From NCBI GenBank assembly GCA_937951895.1, contig CALFER010000002.1, positions 1 to 64,000 of the forward strand: a DNA stretch of 64,000 bases, given 5' to 3'. The position numbers were made by a program, and so were the translations under genes. Every line of letters begins with the position of its first letter. Position 1 is the stretch's first letter. The notes under the pieces were generated by a model. The model was given only the letters and a program-made list of their open reading frames with translations, was not told the origin of the DNA and did not search any database. Below are positions 51,704 to 59,839 of the stretch, in pieces. This stretch comes from an uncultured bacterium (GTDB lineage: Bacteria; CSSED10-310; CALFER01).

Positions 51704-52369
51704 ATGGCCTTGAGCAAACTTGACATCCGGGAAAAGTACAAGAAACTCGATGAATTTATGGCCGGTGAATCCGGTCGGCATGTGTGTGCCTGCGGATGCA
51801 ATCTCATGATCGACTTGAAGAAAAGTCATTTCTGGAATGGTATCCCCAAATTCATTTTCGGTCATGCAGCCCGGTTGCGCGTGGGGACGATCCAGTATGA
51901 TGATAACCAGTTTTACTCAGTTCGCGACATCGCCCGGATCGGTGACGTCAGTGAACAAACCGTGCGTCTCTGGATGAGACAAGGTTCGATCGTCACAGCG
52001 AAGACGGTCGGCCGGAAGAACCTGTTCGTACGCAAAGACATCGATGCGTTTCTCGCGGATCGAAAGCATCGTGTTCCCTTCGACAAGAACATGTTTGTCA
52101 CGGTCAGCGAATTGAAACGGATGGGGGTTTCACGCCGGAAACTCCGGAAGCTTGTTCGCGACGGGGATATCATGGAGCCGCGGATCTATCGGCGTGAAAC
52201 GCATTATTATCGCCCCGAAATCGAGAAATTTCTCGATGTCATACTGGAAGATGTTACGGACGAAAAACTGAAGAAGCGGGTTGATCAGACCGTCATTGAG
52301 GATCTGATGCATCGAATCCGAGCACTGGAAGCCCGCATCGATGCCCTGGAAACCTTACGCAAACGGTAA
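51704..52369 (+). CDS. Two-HTH (MerR/excisionase-like) regulator with Cys-rich N-terminus
   Basis: The 221-residue protein has an N-terminal motif HVCACGCNLMIDL followed by IPKFIFGH, a possible zinc knuckle seen in some phage and transposon proteins. Two winged HTHs follow: YSVRDIARIGDVSEQTVRLWMRQG with KDIDAFLAD, and FVTVSELKRMGVSRRKLRKLVRDG with PEIEKFLDV. Both end in the KDIDxFL/PEIEKFL signature of excisionase/MerR-type DNA-binding domains. The C-terminus is a coiled coil (EDLMHRIRALEARIDALETL). An AGAGGA site precedes the ATG. It ends 27 bp before the NuoG-like gene and is probably in the same operon, a likely regulator of it. Confidence 0.8.
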   Translation: MALSKLDIREKYKKLDEFMAGESGRHVCACGCNLMIDLKKSHFWNGIPKFIFGHAARLRVGTIQYDDNQFYSVRDIARIGDVSEQTVRLWMRQGSIVTAKTVGRKNLFVRKDIDAFLADRKHRVPFDKNMFVTVSELKRMGVSRRKLRKLVRDGDIMEPRIYRRETHYYRPEIEKFLDVILEDVTDEKLKKRVDQTVIEDLMHRIRALEARIDALETLRKR

Positions 52370-52396
52370 GATCCGTTCATCCGATCGGGAGTTCTC

Positions 52397-54250
52397 ATGT
52401 TCAAGAAGGTGGCGGGAGGAATAATCAGATCATTCGGGATGAAGCGAAAACCCGCGCCTGAAAATCGTTCGCAGGATTCTGACTCATCCGATTCAAACGC
52501 TCCCCCCATCACGATGCCTCCATTCCGTTCTTTTCGCGAGCGAATCGAATCGATTCTCAAACAGCACGGACCGGACAGCTTCATCGGAACGATCTCGTCC
52601 AGCTCAACCAACGAAGCCGCCTACCTGTTTCAAAAATTCATGCGAACCATCATCGGCACCAACAACATCGTTACCGTGACCTCTCCCGATTGGCCGTTCG
52701 ACGCACAGTCGGCCATTTATCAATCCCTGGGACAGAATTCGATCAGTCCCCCGATCGGCAGCTTGCGATCGGCCGACCTGATCCTCATCTTGCAGGGAGG
52801 ACCGCCGGATTCACATCTGCTCGTGTCGAACATGATCGAGCAGGCTCAACGTGACAATCAGGCCAAAGTGATTCTGTTCGATCCGGAAACTCATCCGCTC
52901 GCTGCCAGGGCCGATCTCCATTTCAGAGTCGGTTCCGAGGGTGAGAGTGACCTGCTCCGGTATTTTCTTCACATGGCGCATGTGTTCGGAGCGACGGACC
53001 GGGAGTTTGTATGGCGGGATAATGGCGGTTTCCAGAAACTGATCAAAGAAGCGAAAACCTACACCGCAGAAGCCGTTTCGCGAAAATGGTCGATCCCGCC
53101 GGAGACATTGCAGCGCGCCGTGCGTCTGGTCACGCAGAAGCGCCGCGTATCGATCATTATCAACTCACGCGCATTCCCGGATGTCCAGGCATCACGTGTT
53201 GTAAAAGATGCCCTGAATCTCATTCTCGCTCTCGGACACCTCGGAACGGCCGGTCGCGGACTGTGGTGTGCCTCTCCGTTTGAAAACCCTCTCGGCATTC
53301 CCTGCATGGGTTCCTCTTCCAGTTTTCTCCCGGGATTAACTTCCATTTTCAACGAATCGTCCCGCGAATGGTACGCACAGACCTGGAGCGCTTCGATTCC
53401 ACTGTCGGCGGCCGAATCGAGCATCTCTCTGCTGGAACGACTGGAGACCCAATCGACCCGAGCTCTGATCTGTCTCGGAGACTCCCCTTTCTCTGCTTTG
53501 ATTCCTTCCGATCGGCTGCAGTCGTTACTGAGCAATCTCGACATGCTGGCTTCCGCTTCGCTGGTGATGGATGCCCGAAGCAGTTTCTTCTGGCCTCTTC
53601 ACAGCCCCGAACAGACGTCCGGCACGAAAATTACCGCTGAACGTCTCATTGTCCCTTTCAACAAGTGCGAACAGCCCCAATCTACCGAATCCGGCACGTA
53701 TCAGGATTGGGAAATCGTTTCACTCTGGATCGACAGCTTTCTCGATTCACCCGGAACCCCATCCCTGACAGCCATACAAGGCGAAATGATTGCTTGCATC
53801 AGCAGTTTCATCGAGTTGACCCCATCGATCATGGAATCCGAATCGAGATATTTTAAGCCGTTCACCGAAGAATGTGTCGATCCGGAAGATTCGGACTTTG
53901 AGATCGAGGACATTCAGAAGCTCAAATTTCATTTAACTCCTTCGTTTAAAAATGACCTGTGTCAAGGCGACATCCCGATTTCGCTCAAACGGATTCCATT
54001 GCGGAACGATTCCTTGCCGACGCTCCGCATTCACCCCGAAACCGCATCGGATCTGGGTGTTCACGATCACGAAACTCGCTCGATCACCATGGGGACCAAT
54101 ACCATTGTCGTGTTGATTCGATTGGATGATACGCTTGCACCGAATGCACCGATTCTCGAATACTGCCAGATTTCCGCATGTATCGGCCTGACGGGGTTGA
54201 CCGAACAGGATACCCTGAGGATCAGGATTGGATCGGAGTCCGGCCCGTGA
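52397..54250 (+). CDS. NuoG/FdhA-like molybdopterin-fold protein lacking Fe-S and Mo-ligand segments
   Basis: The 617-residue protein aligns with the central part of the molybdopterin oxidoreductase fold of NuoG and formate dehydrogenases: STNEAAYLFQKFMRTIIGTN near 70-90, LRSADLILILQGGPPDSHLL, AKVILFDPETHPLAARADLHF, and ALNLILALGHLGTAGRGLW with GIPCMGSSSSFLPG. The N-terminal ferredoxin domains, the [4Fe-4S] Cys motifs and the segment that would carry the Mo-ligating Cys/Sec are absent, so no cofactor ligand is visible. The N-terminus is a basic Ser-rich 40 residues. It is probably a structural or electron-relay-free subunit of the complex encoded downstream. The ATG has GGGAG upstream. Confidence 0.8.
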   Translation: MFKKVAGGIIRSFGMKRKPAPENRSQDSDSSDSNAPPITMPPFRSFRERIESILKQHGPDSFIGTISSSSTNEAAYLFQKFMRTIIGTNNIVTVTSPDWPFDAQSAIYQSLGQNSISPPIGSLRSADLILILQGGPPDSHLLVSNMIEQAQRDNQAKVILFDPETHPLAARADLHFRVGSEGESDLLRYFLHMAHVFGATDREFVWRDNGGFQKLIKEAKTYTAEAVSRKWSIPPETLQRAVRLVTQKRRVSIIINSRAFPDVQASRVVKDALNLILALGHLGTAGRGLWCASPFENPLGIPCMGSSSSFLPGLTSIFNESSREWYAQTWSASIPLSAAESSISLLERLETQSTRALICLGDSPFSALIPSDRLQSLLSNLDMLASASLVMDARSSFFWPLHSPEQTSGTKITAERLIVPFNKCEQPQSTESGTYQDWEIVSLWIDSFLDSPGTPSLTAIQGEMIACISSFIELTPSIMESESRYFKPFTEECVDPEDSDFEIEDIQKLKFHLTPSFKNDLCQGDIPISLKRIPLRNDSLPTLRIHPETASDLGVHDHETRSITMGTNTIVVLIRLDDTLAPNAPILEYCQISACIGLTGLTEQDTLRIRIGSESGP

Positions 54251-54264
54251 GGCGGGAGTCGTAC

Positions 54265-54663
54265 ATGCTGGTCATCGAGACCATTCTGTTCGCCGGTCTC
54301 GCAGGCATGGCGGGACTGTATCTGACGGCTGGTTTTTTGATCGTGTTAGGCGTTTTTAGTCCATATCTGGTTCGTTTTCCTTCATATCGTAGCGTTTATT
54401 CACGGATCCTGCCGGCACTGGTAACAGGACTGGCTGCATTCTGGTGGCTGCTCCGGTCTCCTTTTTTTGCCGCGCTCAACCCGGCCGCGGCAAACGAACC
54501 GGTGCCAATCCCTGAGGTTTTCAGCGCGTTCAGTCTGCTTTTTACCCGTTATTCGCTCGAACTCGTGTTAACGTCGTATCTGATCCTGCTTTTCAGTCTG
54601 TTGATCTTTCGTATTCAACGGATGAGGCAGGTCGCGAGAGACGGACAGGAGCGAAACGGATGA
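54265..54663 (+). CDS. nuoJ: NuoJ-like membrane subunit
   Basis: The 132-residue protein has about four hydrophobic helices (LVIETILFAGLAGMAGLYL, ILPALVTGLAAFWWLL, and a final LVLTSYLILLFSLLIF). The C-terminal stretch EVFSAFSLLFTRYSLELVLTS matches the NuoJ end, where LFT.Y.LPFE is typical, although the conserved Pro and Glu are only partly kept. NuoJ is normally ~165-200 residues, so this one is short. The ATG at 54265 has GGGAG six bases upstream and lies 15 bp after the NuoG-like stop. The next start overlaps its stop by 4 bp. The distant similarity makes the assignment probable, not certain. Confidence 0.65.
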   Translation: MLVIETILFAGLAGMAGLYLTAGFLIVLGVFSPYLVRFPSYRSVYSRILPALVTGLAAFWWLLRSPFFAALNPAAANEPVPIPEVFSAFSLLFTRYSLELVLTSYLILLFSLLIFRIQRMRQVARDGQERNG

Positions 54664-54908
54664 TCCCGCTGGAGATCCTACTGGCGGCGGGACTTTTCCT
54701 GGTCTCAGCCGGTCTCATTGGATGCGTTTTCTCCCGCGACCGGGATGGATATCCGGTTGCGTTATACCACTGCACGCTCGGTATCTGTCTGGTTTTATCC
54801 TCCGACACGATGATTTCATCTCACCCGAATTCCCAGGTGTTCGCCTGTATCATCACGGGGCTTCTTGCAATCATGCTCCTGGTGATGAAGAAACTGGACC
54901 ATGAATGA
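54660..54908 (+). CDS. nuoK: NuoK-like small membrane subunit without the conserved glutamates
   Basis: The 82-residue protein begins MIPLEILLAAGLFLVSAG, matching the NuoK start, and ends with NSQVFACIITGLLAIMLL, matching NuoK GQV.A. The two channel glutamates (Glu36 and Glu72 in E. coli) fall at VALYHCTLG and GLLAIMLL, where Tyr/His and Met are found instead. It has three predicted helices but is about 18 residues shorter than usual. It overlaps the J-like and L-like genes by 4 bp on either side, so translation is coupled. Confidence 0.7.
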   Translation: MIPLEILLAAGLFLVSAGLIGCVFSRDRDGYPVALYHCTLGICLVLSSDTMISSHPNSQVFACIITGLLAIMLLVMKKLDHE

Positions 54909-56824
54909 ACACCCGGTTCTTTCTGATCATCATCCTGTCGACCTTCTGCGCTGACTCTCTTCTGAGGCTGCTTTGCCATGCTCTGGGATGGAAGCGGACG
55001 ATGTTGAATTGGATATCCGGATTTCTGCACCTTGCACCGATCATCCCCTGCGGAATGCTCATTGTACACATCCTGGAACAGAATCAACAACCGATCGTCT
55101 GGATCGCAGGCAACTGGTTGCGCTCATCCGAAGTGTCCATCCCGATCATTTTTCAATTGACACACACCCGACTCCTGATGATCGGAGCACTCTTTCTGCT
55201 CCATGCCTTCGATTCGCTCTCCGGGATCTTCATTCGCGATGACCTGCCTCACGCGATACTCCGGAACGTGTCAATCGTGTCAGGAACTCTGATCATCGTA
55301 TCGGGATCGCTCATCCAGATCACTGTTCTGTCATTCATCACCAGCCTGTTTATGGTTTTTCTTGCCGCTCGGATCAAACCGGACAATGACGCCGCGAGTC
55401 CCGGCAGTTCGATATGGTTCGCTCTGGCTCTCTCCGACATCCTGTTGATGACCGGCGCAATTTTCACATCGAGAATCTGCGGGACAACCGATTTCCAGGT
55501 GCTCTTCCGGGTCATCGCGATTCACGTCAATCAAACCGGAGGAACCATCATATTCTGGGCGCTTTTACCTCTTTTTGCCGGACTGCTCATCCGATCACTC
55601 ATGTTCTGCATGTATTCGTTCCCGTTCCACGGTAACGCGCCGGATACACGGATTGTCGTATCCGTTCTGCACTGTCTGAGTCTGCCTTCACTCGCTTGTC
55701 TGATCGACCTGCAAACGAACCTGTTCAACACTCATCTGTTCAAATCGATTCTGGAATCCCTGAGCGCCGTCCTGATGGCCGCGATTCTTCTGCAGTTCAT
55801 CCGACTCCGGAGTCGATTCGCTTTAGGCCAGGCATGTATCTGTCTGCTGGAATGCACGGTTTTGCTCATGTTCTTCTGGGGATTCCCCGGTGGCGCTCTC
55901 CCGCTTTTTCTGATCATTACGCTTTCGGTCTCGATACTGTTGTTCCATGATGTCCGGCGATCTCCCGATCCGGAGCAGTGTTCCGGGTGGATTCGACAGG
56001 AATCTCGGTTCGTTCGAATCGGGATTTCCTTGAGCATGTTACTCATAATCCAGCCGGCAATGGTCACAGCGATCGAGCGTCGTTCCTGGTGGACGGCAGG
56101 CAGCATCGCGGCGGTTCAGTTGATCGCGGTGATCGGATGGTCAGTAGTGACTGCGCGAGGATCGATTCCCGGCATCGGCGTATCGGGAGAGGACGCCTCG
56201 ACCGGGGAGGGAATTCGGGCCGGGGTGATCCGGTACAGCCAATGGATGGCCTTTCTTGTCGCCATTGCCGCGGTCATGGATTTAGTTGGGGGATTGAATG
56301 CTTGGGTGGTAAAGTCTGATGACCCCCGAGCTTTATTCTTCGGGTCATTTACCTGGACTCCCCTGGGGTCGGGAATCGCCTTGAGTATGATCGTCGCATT
56401 AAGTGGTATTCACGTATGGGCGAAGCAGTTTACTGCGCGTCGGCATCATGGGATTGAGGAAGACTCTATCTCATCGTCGGTGGATTTTGAACCGAACCGA
56501 GTCGTCTCATTGCTTGATGCTGTTGTGTTTTCACCGGTCATTCGGATCGGACGAATATTTTGGGAGATCGATCGGATCATGTTTCTGCTGATACCGGAAT
56601 CGACGGTTCTGCTGATTGCGAAGGGTTGTTCGATTCTTGGGGAATTTGATCGATTCGGTCGTCGTGCGATCGAGTCGAGAGGATTACCGGGACTCATCGA
56701 CCGATGCACCCGCCTTCTCGAATTCATTTCCGGAGAACGGAACATTCGTTATATGTTGATTATCGGATTGCTTTCCGGTTTGATGGTATTGGCGGGATTT
56801 ATCCTGCTGACCGAGGGTTTCTGA
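54905..56824 (+). CDS. nuoL: NuoL-like antiporter-type membrane subunit (diverged)
   Basis: The 639-residue protein has normal NuoL length and about 15 hydrophobic segments. The core region LLIRSLMFCMYSFPFHGNAP followed by VVSVLHCLSLPSLACLI aligns with GK(S)AQ.PLH.WLPDAM.GPTPVSALIHA of NuoL, with Arg where the channel Lys normally lies. The region corresponding to the conserved Glu of helix 5 (SFITSLFMVFLAARI) has no acidic residue. The C-terminal portion (LLDAVVFSPVIRIGRIFWEIDRI ... RNIRYMLIIGLLSGLMVL) corresponds to the lateral-helix and final-helix part of NuoL. It probably forms the distal membrane arm, perhaps with altered or lost ion transport. It overlaps the next gene by 1 bp. Confidence 0.78.
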   Translation: MNTRFFLIIILSTFCADSLLRLLCHALGWKRTMLNWISGFLHLAPIIPCGMLIVHILEQNQQPIVWIAGNWLRSSEVSIPIIFQLTHTRLLMIGALFLLHAFDSLSGIFIRDDLPHAILRNVSIVSGTLIIVSGSLIQITVLSFITSLFMVFLAARIKPDNDAASPGSSIWFALALSDILLMTGAIFTSRICGTTDFQVLFRVIAIHVNQTGGTIIFWALLPLFAGLLIRSLMFCMYSFPFHGNAPDTRIVVSVLHCLSLPSLACLIDLQTNLFNTHLFKSILESLSAVLMAAILLQFIRLRSRFALGQACICLLECTVLLMFFWGFPGGALPLFLIITLSVSILLFHDVRRSPDPEQCSGWIRQESRFVRIGISLSMLLIIQPAMVTAIERRSWWTAGSIAAVQLIAVIGWSVVTARGSIPGIGVSGEDASTGEGIRAGVIRYSQWMAFLVAIAAVMDLVGGLNAWVVKSDDPRALFFGSFTWTPLGSGIALSMIVALSGIHVWAKQFTARRHHGIEEDSISSSVDFEPNRVVSLLDAVVFSPVIRIGRIFWEIDRIMFLLIPESTVLLIAKGCSILGEFDRFGRRAIESRGLPGLIDRCTRLLEFISGERNIRYMLIIGLLSGLMVLAGFILLTEGF

Positions 56825-58413
56825 TGCAAGCGTCGGTTTTTTATGCGTCGAACATCCTGAGTATCGTATTGCTGTTTCCTTTGGGATCGGCGTGTCTGAT
56901 CGCTCTGATTCCGCAAAACCGTCGTCGATTTGTATCCATCTCCGGTGTTCTCGCGGCGCTGATCTCCGTCGGTCTGGCCCTGCATGCCGCCGTTTCGGCG
57001 AATCTCGCCGCACCTGAGATGCAATTAGTCGAGAAGCACCATTGGATTCCTTCGATTGGTGCGCAGTATGCGCTCGGACTCGATGGTCTGGGTGCACTGT
57101 TCATGCTGATTCTGGACGGGATCGGTCTGTTATCTGTCCTGTTCATGCATCGGGAAGCGGCACGGAAAAAGGAAACCATTATCTCGATTCTGGTGTTGAT
57201 GTTTGCCGCACACGGAGTGTTTCTCTCGATCGATCTTCTATTGTTGTCTCTGTTCGTCTGTTTCGGACCGATTCCCGCTTTGTTTCTGATTCAGTTTACG
57301 GCGCGAACCAGGCGAAGCAACCTGAGCATGCAGTTTTTCATATACAATCTGATTGGCAGTCTTCTGGTGGTCGTGGGAGTTCTGTCGATCCACGTTGTGG
57401 TGTCGAGATCGATTGGCGTGTATACGTTTGATCTTACGAAGATCTTGCTGAGCGGTCTTCCGGTCGGAGCGCAATCCTGGATTTTCTGGCTGGTGCTGGC
57501 CGGATTGTCGATCCGGATGGGGCTGTTTCCGTTCCATGGATGGGTGATCGATCTGGCTGAAGATGCGGCCTTCCCGGGCAGCATGTTCATTCTCGCAGGA
57601 TTCAATAAAATAGCCTTGTTCGTCATGCTCCGTCTGATGCTGCCGATTCTGCCCGATGCTTTGATTCAACACACACCGCTGCTGATGGTTTTCGCCCTCG
57701 TTTCGACAGTCTTTGCGGCATTCACGGCGGTCGCTCAGGAAAACTACAACAAACTCGTGGGATATTCCGTCGTTCATCAGATGGGATTGATCGCCGCAGG
57801 GGTTTTTCTGGCCAACAAACTGGGAATGCTGGGTTCGATTTCTCTGGCATTGTCACACGCGTTCGTCCTCGCGATGATCATGATCATCCTCGATTATCTC
57901 TATTCGCGAATCCCTTCCGTTCTTTTTCTCGAGTTTGGCGGTTTGATCCGGAAGATTCCGCTTTTTTCAGCCGGGTTCCTCATTCTGGTGATGACCTACG
58001 CCGGGTTACCGGGACTGACTTTCTTCCCCGGTTCGTTTCAGATCCTGCTCGGGTCGGTCACCATCAATCCGGTCTGGGCCTGTATTGTGCTGATCGGATT
58101 GTTTCTGGGTGCCTTGTATAGTCTCCAGCTGTTTCTTCGTCTGTTTGCCGGTTCTGAATCGTCACTGGTACGAAAATCGGCATTCAGTGATACAGTAGCG
58201 CTCTGGTTGAAGCTTGCCCCGTTTCTCCTCTTGATTTTCGCGGCAGGATTATCTCCTGCGCGCATCACCAATCCGATTCAGACGCCGATCCACAAAATTG
58301 AATCGGTGTTTCAGGCACGCAGAATGCTGATGCGCAGCGGCCAGCCGACTCCGGCACAGCCCATGACTCCCGGGGTATTTCGATTGAAGCCGACGGGTGT
58401 GGATGCGAGATGA
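56824..58413 (+). CDS. nuoM: NuoM-like antiporter-type membrane subunit (diverged)
   Basis: The 529-residue protein has about 14 helices. Recognisable NuoM blocks: YALGLDGLGALFMLIL, MQFFIYNLIGSLLVVVGVLSI, LAGLSIRMGLFPFHGWVIDLA, ILAGFNKIALFVMLR, YNKLVGYSVVHQMGLIA and TYAGLPGLTFFPGSFQILLGS. Compared with E. coli NuoM as I recall it, Glu144 is replaced in FVCFGPIPAL, Lys234 is Arg (SIRMG), the Lys of LLK is retained (FNKI), and Glu407 of VGEF is Ser (PGSF). The final 50 residues are a Pro/Arg-rich tail not usual for NuoM. The start overlaps the preceding stop (TGATG) and the next gene overlaps by 4 bp. Confidence 0.85.
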   Translation: MQASVFYASNILSIVLLFPLGSACLIALIPQNRRRFVSISGVLAALISVGLALHAAVSANLAAPEMQLVEKHHWIPSIGAQYALGLDGLGALFMLILDGIGLLSVLFMHREAARKKETIISILVLMFAAHGVFLSIDLLLLSLFVCFGPIPALFLIQFTARTRRSNLSMQFFIYNLIGSLLVVVGVLSIHVVVSRSIGVYTFDLTKILLSGLPVGAQSWIFWLVLAGLSIRMGLFPFHGWVIDLAEDAAFPGSMFILAGFNKIALFVMLRLMLPILPDALIQHTPLLMVFALVSTVFAAFTAVAQENYNKLVGYSVVHQMGLIAAGVFLANKLGMLGSISLALSHAFVLAMIMIILDYLYSRIPSVLFLEFGGLIRKIPLFSAGFLILVMTYAGLPGLTFFPGSFQILLGSVTINPVWACIVLIGLFLGALYSLQLFLRLFAGSESSLVRKSAFSDTVALWLKLAPFLLLIFAAGLSPARITNPIQTPIHKIESVFQARRMLMRSGQPTPAQPMTPGVFRLKPTGVDAR

Positions 58414-59837
58414 TGACCGGCCGGGGCATGTTCGCTGCGATCGGTCCGGAAATATGCATCGGCTCGGCAATCCTGGTTCTGGTGTTTTTTGAACGTTTCT
58501 ACCGGGTATCCCGACACTGGTCCCGTCTGACTGCCCTGGTGTCAATCCTCTTCGCGATGATAGCTCTTGTGCCTTCACTCTCCGGCCCGGCCATGGTGCT
58601 TGAATCCGTATACATCGCCGACTTCTATACCGTGATTTTCAAGTTCGTGATGCTCTCGGTATCGCTTTTTCTGATTATCGGAGCCCGGCGTACACAGATC
58701 CAGACAGAAGGGTCCGATTTCCATTTACCCCTTCTTTTCGGGACACTGGGCGGGATGATTTCGGCTGGTTCCTCGGACCTGTTCCTTCTGTATCTTTCGG
58801 TCGAGTTGACTGCCTTTTCATCCATATTCATGTTGATGATGCTGAAGAACAATCTGCATTCACATCGGTTTTTTTTCTTTAATCTGATCGGATTTCAAGT
58901 GATCGGTTCGGTTTGTCTGCTGGCCGGTGCAGGATGTCTGCAAATCGGCGCACACGAATCGCATTATTCACTGATTCGGGACGCGCTCCGGAATGTACCC
59001 ACCGCCGCTTTGCCCGTTTTTTTCATCGGATTGCTCTTTCTGCTCTTCGGGTTGATCATCAAATGGAATGTCATTCCGGCGCATTATTATTCCTTGCGGT
59101 TTTTGCCGGATGACGCCGTTCAGTTCTTCATCTGGTTCTTTCTGATGATCTCGGCATCCATGACCGCCATTCTCGGACGCCTTTTCGCCGTGCTGCAACC
59201 CATCCTGAACCTCGGATTGACCGATATCATCTCGACCATATCCATGGCCATCCTGATCGCTGGAGGTGTAGCCGGAATCGGATCCGCATCGAGCAGAAAA
59301 TTCGGCTATTTCCTTCTCGCACAGCACGGATTCATCGTTCTGGCTGCACTTGCAGATGCCTCTCCCGGGAAAGCCGGAATCCGGATCGACAGCAGCACAC
59401 ACGGGTTGCTGATGCTGGCAACACTTTGCATCCCCGGCATTTACTTCCTTCTGTTTCCGGATCGGATCCAATCCCAACGCATCACGACCGAACAATCCAT
59501 GACCAATCAGATCGGCATCCTGGTGCTTCTGGGAACAATCGCGGGTATGCCCTTCACGCTCGGATTTCACGCCCGTTTGTTCACGTTCCGGTGGTTGATT
59601 CTGGATCGATCGACGATAACTTTCTGCTTCGCCTTCCTGGGATACCTCCTCATCATCATGCTCAGTGTGCAACTGTCGGCTCACTTTTCACGCTTCATCC
59701 CTCGCAACTGGAGCGTGCACGCGATCTGGGCCGAGCGGATCGGATTATGCCTTTTCGGCAGCCTTCTTTTAGGGCTGGGATTGATCCCCGCTCCGCTGAT
59801 CCGAGTGTTTGAATCGATCCTGCACCGACTTGTGTAA
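58410..59837 (+). CDS. nuoN: NuoN-like antiporter-type membrane subunit
   Basis: The 475-residue protein has about 14 helices. LFLLYLSVELTAFSSIFML retains the helix-5 Glu (Glu133 in E. coli NuoN). FGLIIKWNVIPAHYYSLRFLP retains the channel Lys, unlike the L- and M-like neighbours. SASMTAILGRLF lacks the second central Lys, and PFTLGFHARLFTF has Arg where NuoN has Lys (helix 12). A GPEICIGSAILVLVFFERF N-terminus is NuoN-like. It is thus the best-preserved antiporter-type subunit here. Two tandem ATGs overlap the preceding stop. The molybdenum hydroxylase gene starts 2 bases after its stop. Confidence 0.82.
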   Translation: MMTGRGMFAAIGPEICIGSAILVLVFFERFYRVSRHWSRLTALVSILFAMIALVPSLSGPAMVLESVYIADFYTVIFKFVMLSVSLFLIIGARRTQIQTEGSDFHLPLLFGTLGGMISAGSSDLFLLYLSVELTAFSSIFMLMMLKNNLHSHRFFFFNLIGFQVIGSVCLLAGAGCLQIGAHESHYSLIRDALRNVPTAALPVFFIGLLFLLFGLIIKWNVIPAHYYSLRFLPDDAVQFFIWFFLMISASMTAILGRLFAVLQPILNLGLTDIISTISMAILIAGGVAGIGSASSRKFGYFLLAQHGFIVLAALADASPGKAGIRIDSSTHGLLMLATLCIPGIYFLLFPDRIQSQRITTEQSMTNQIGILVLLGTIAGMPFTLGFHARLFTFRWLILDRSTITFCFAFLGYLLIIMLSVQLSAHFSRFIPRNWSVHAIWAERIGLCLFGSLLLGLGLIPAPLIRVFESILHRLV

Positions 59838-59839
59838 CC

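Noticed and set aside
52397..59837. Pseudogenised nuo operon
   Set aside because: All frames are open with normal start overlaps and no stops or frameshifts. The proteins keep family-wide topology, so decay is less likely than remodelling.
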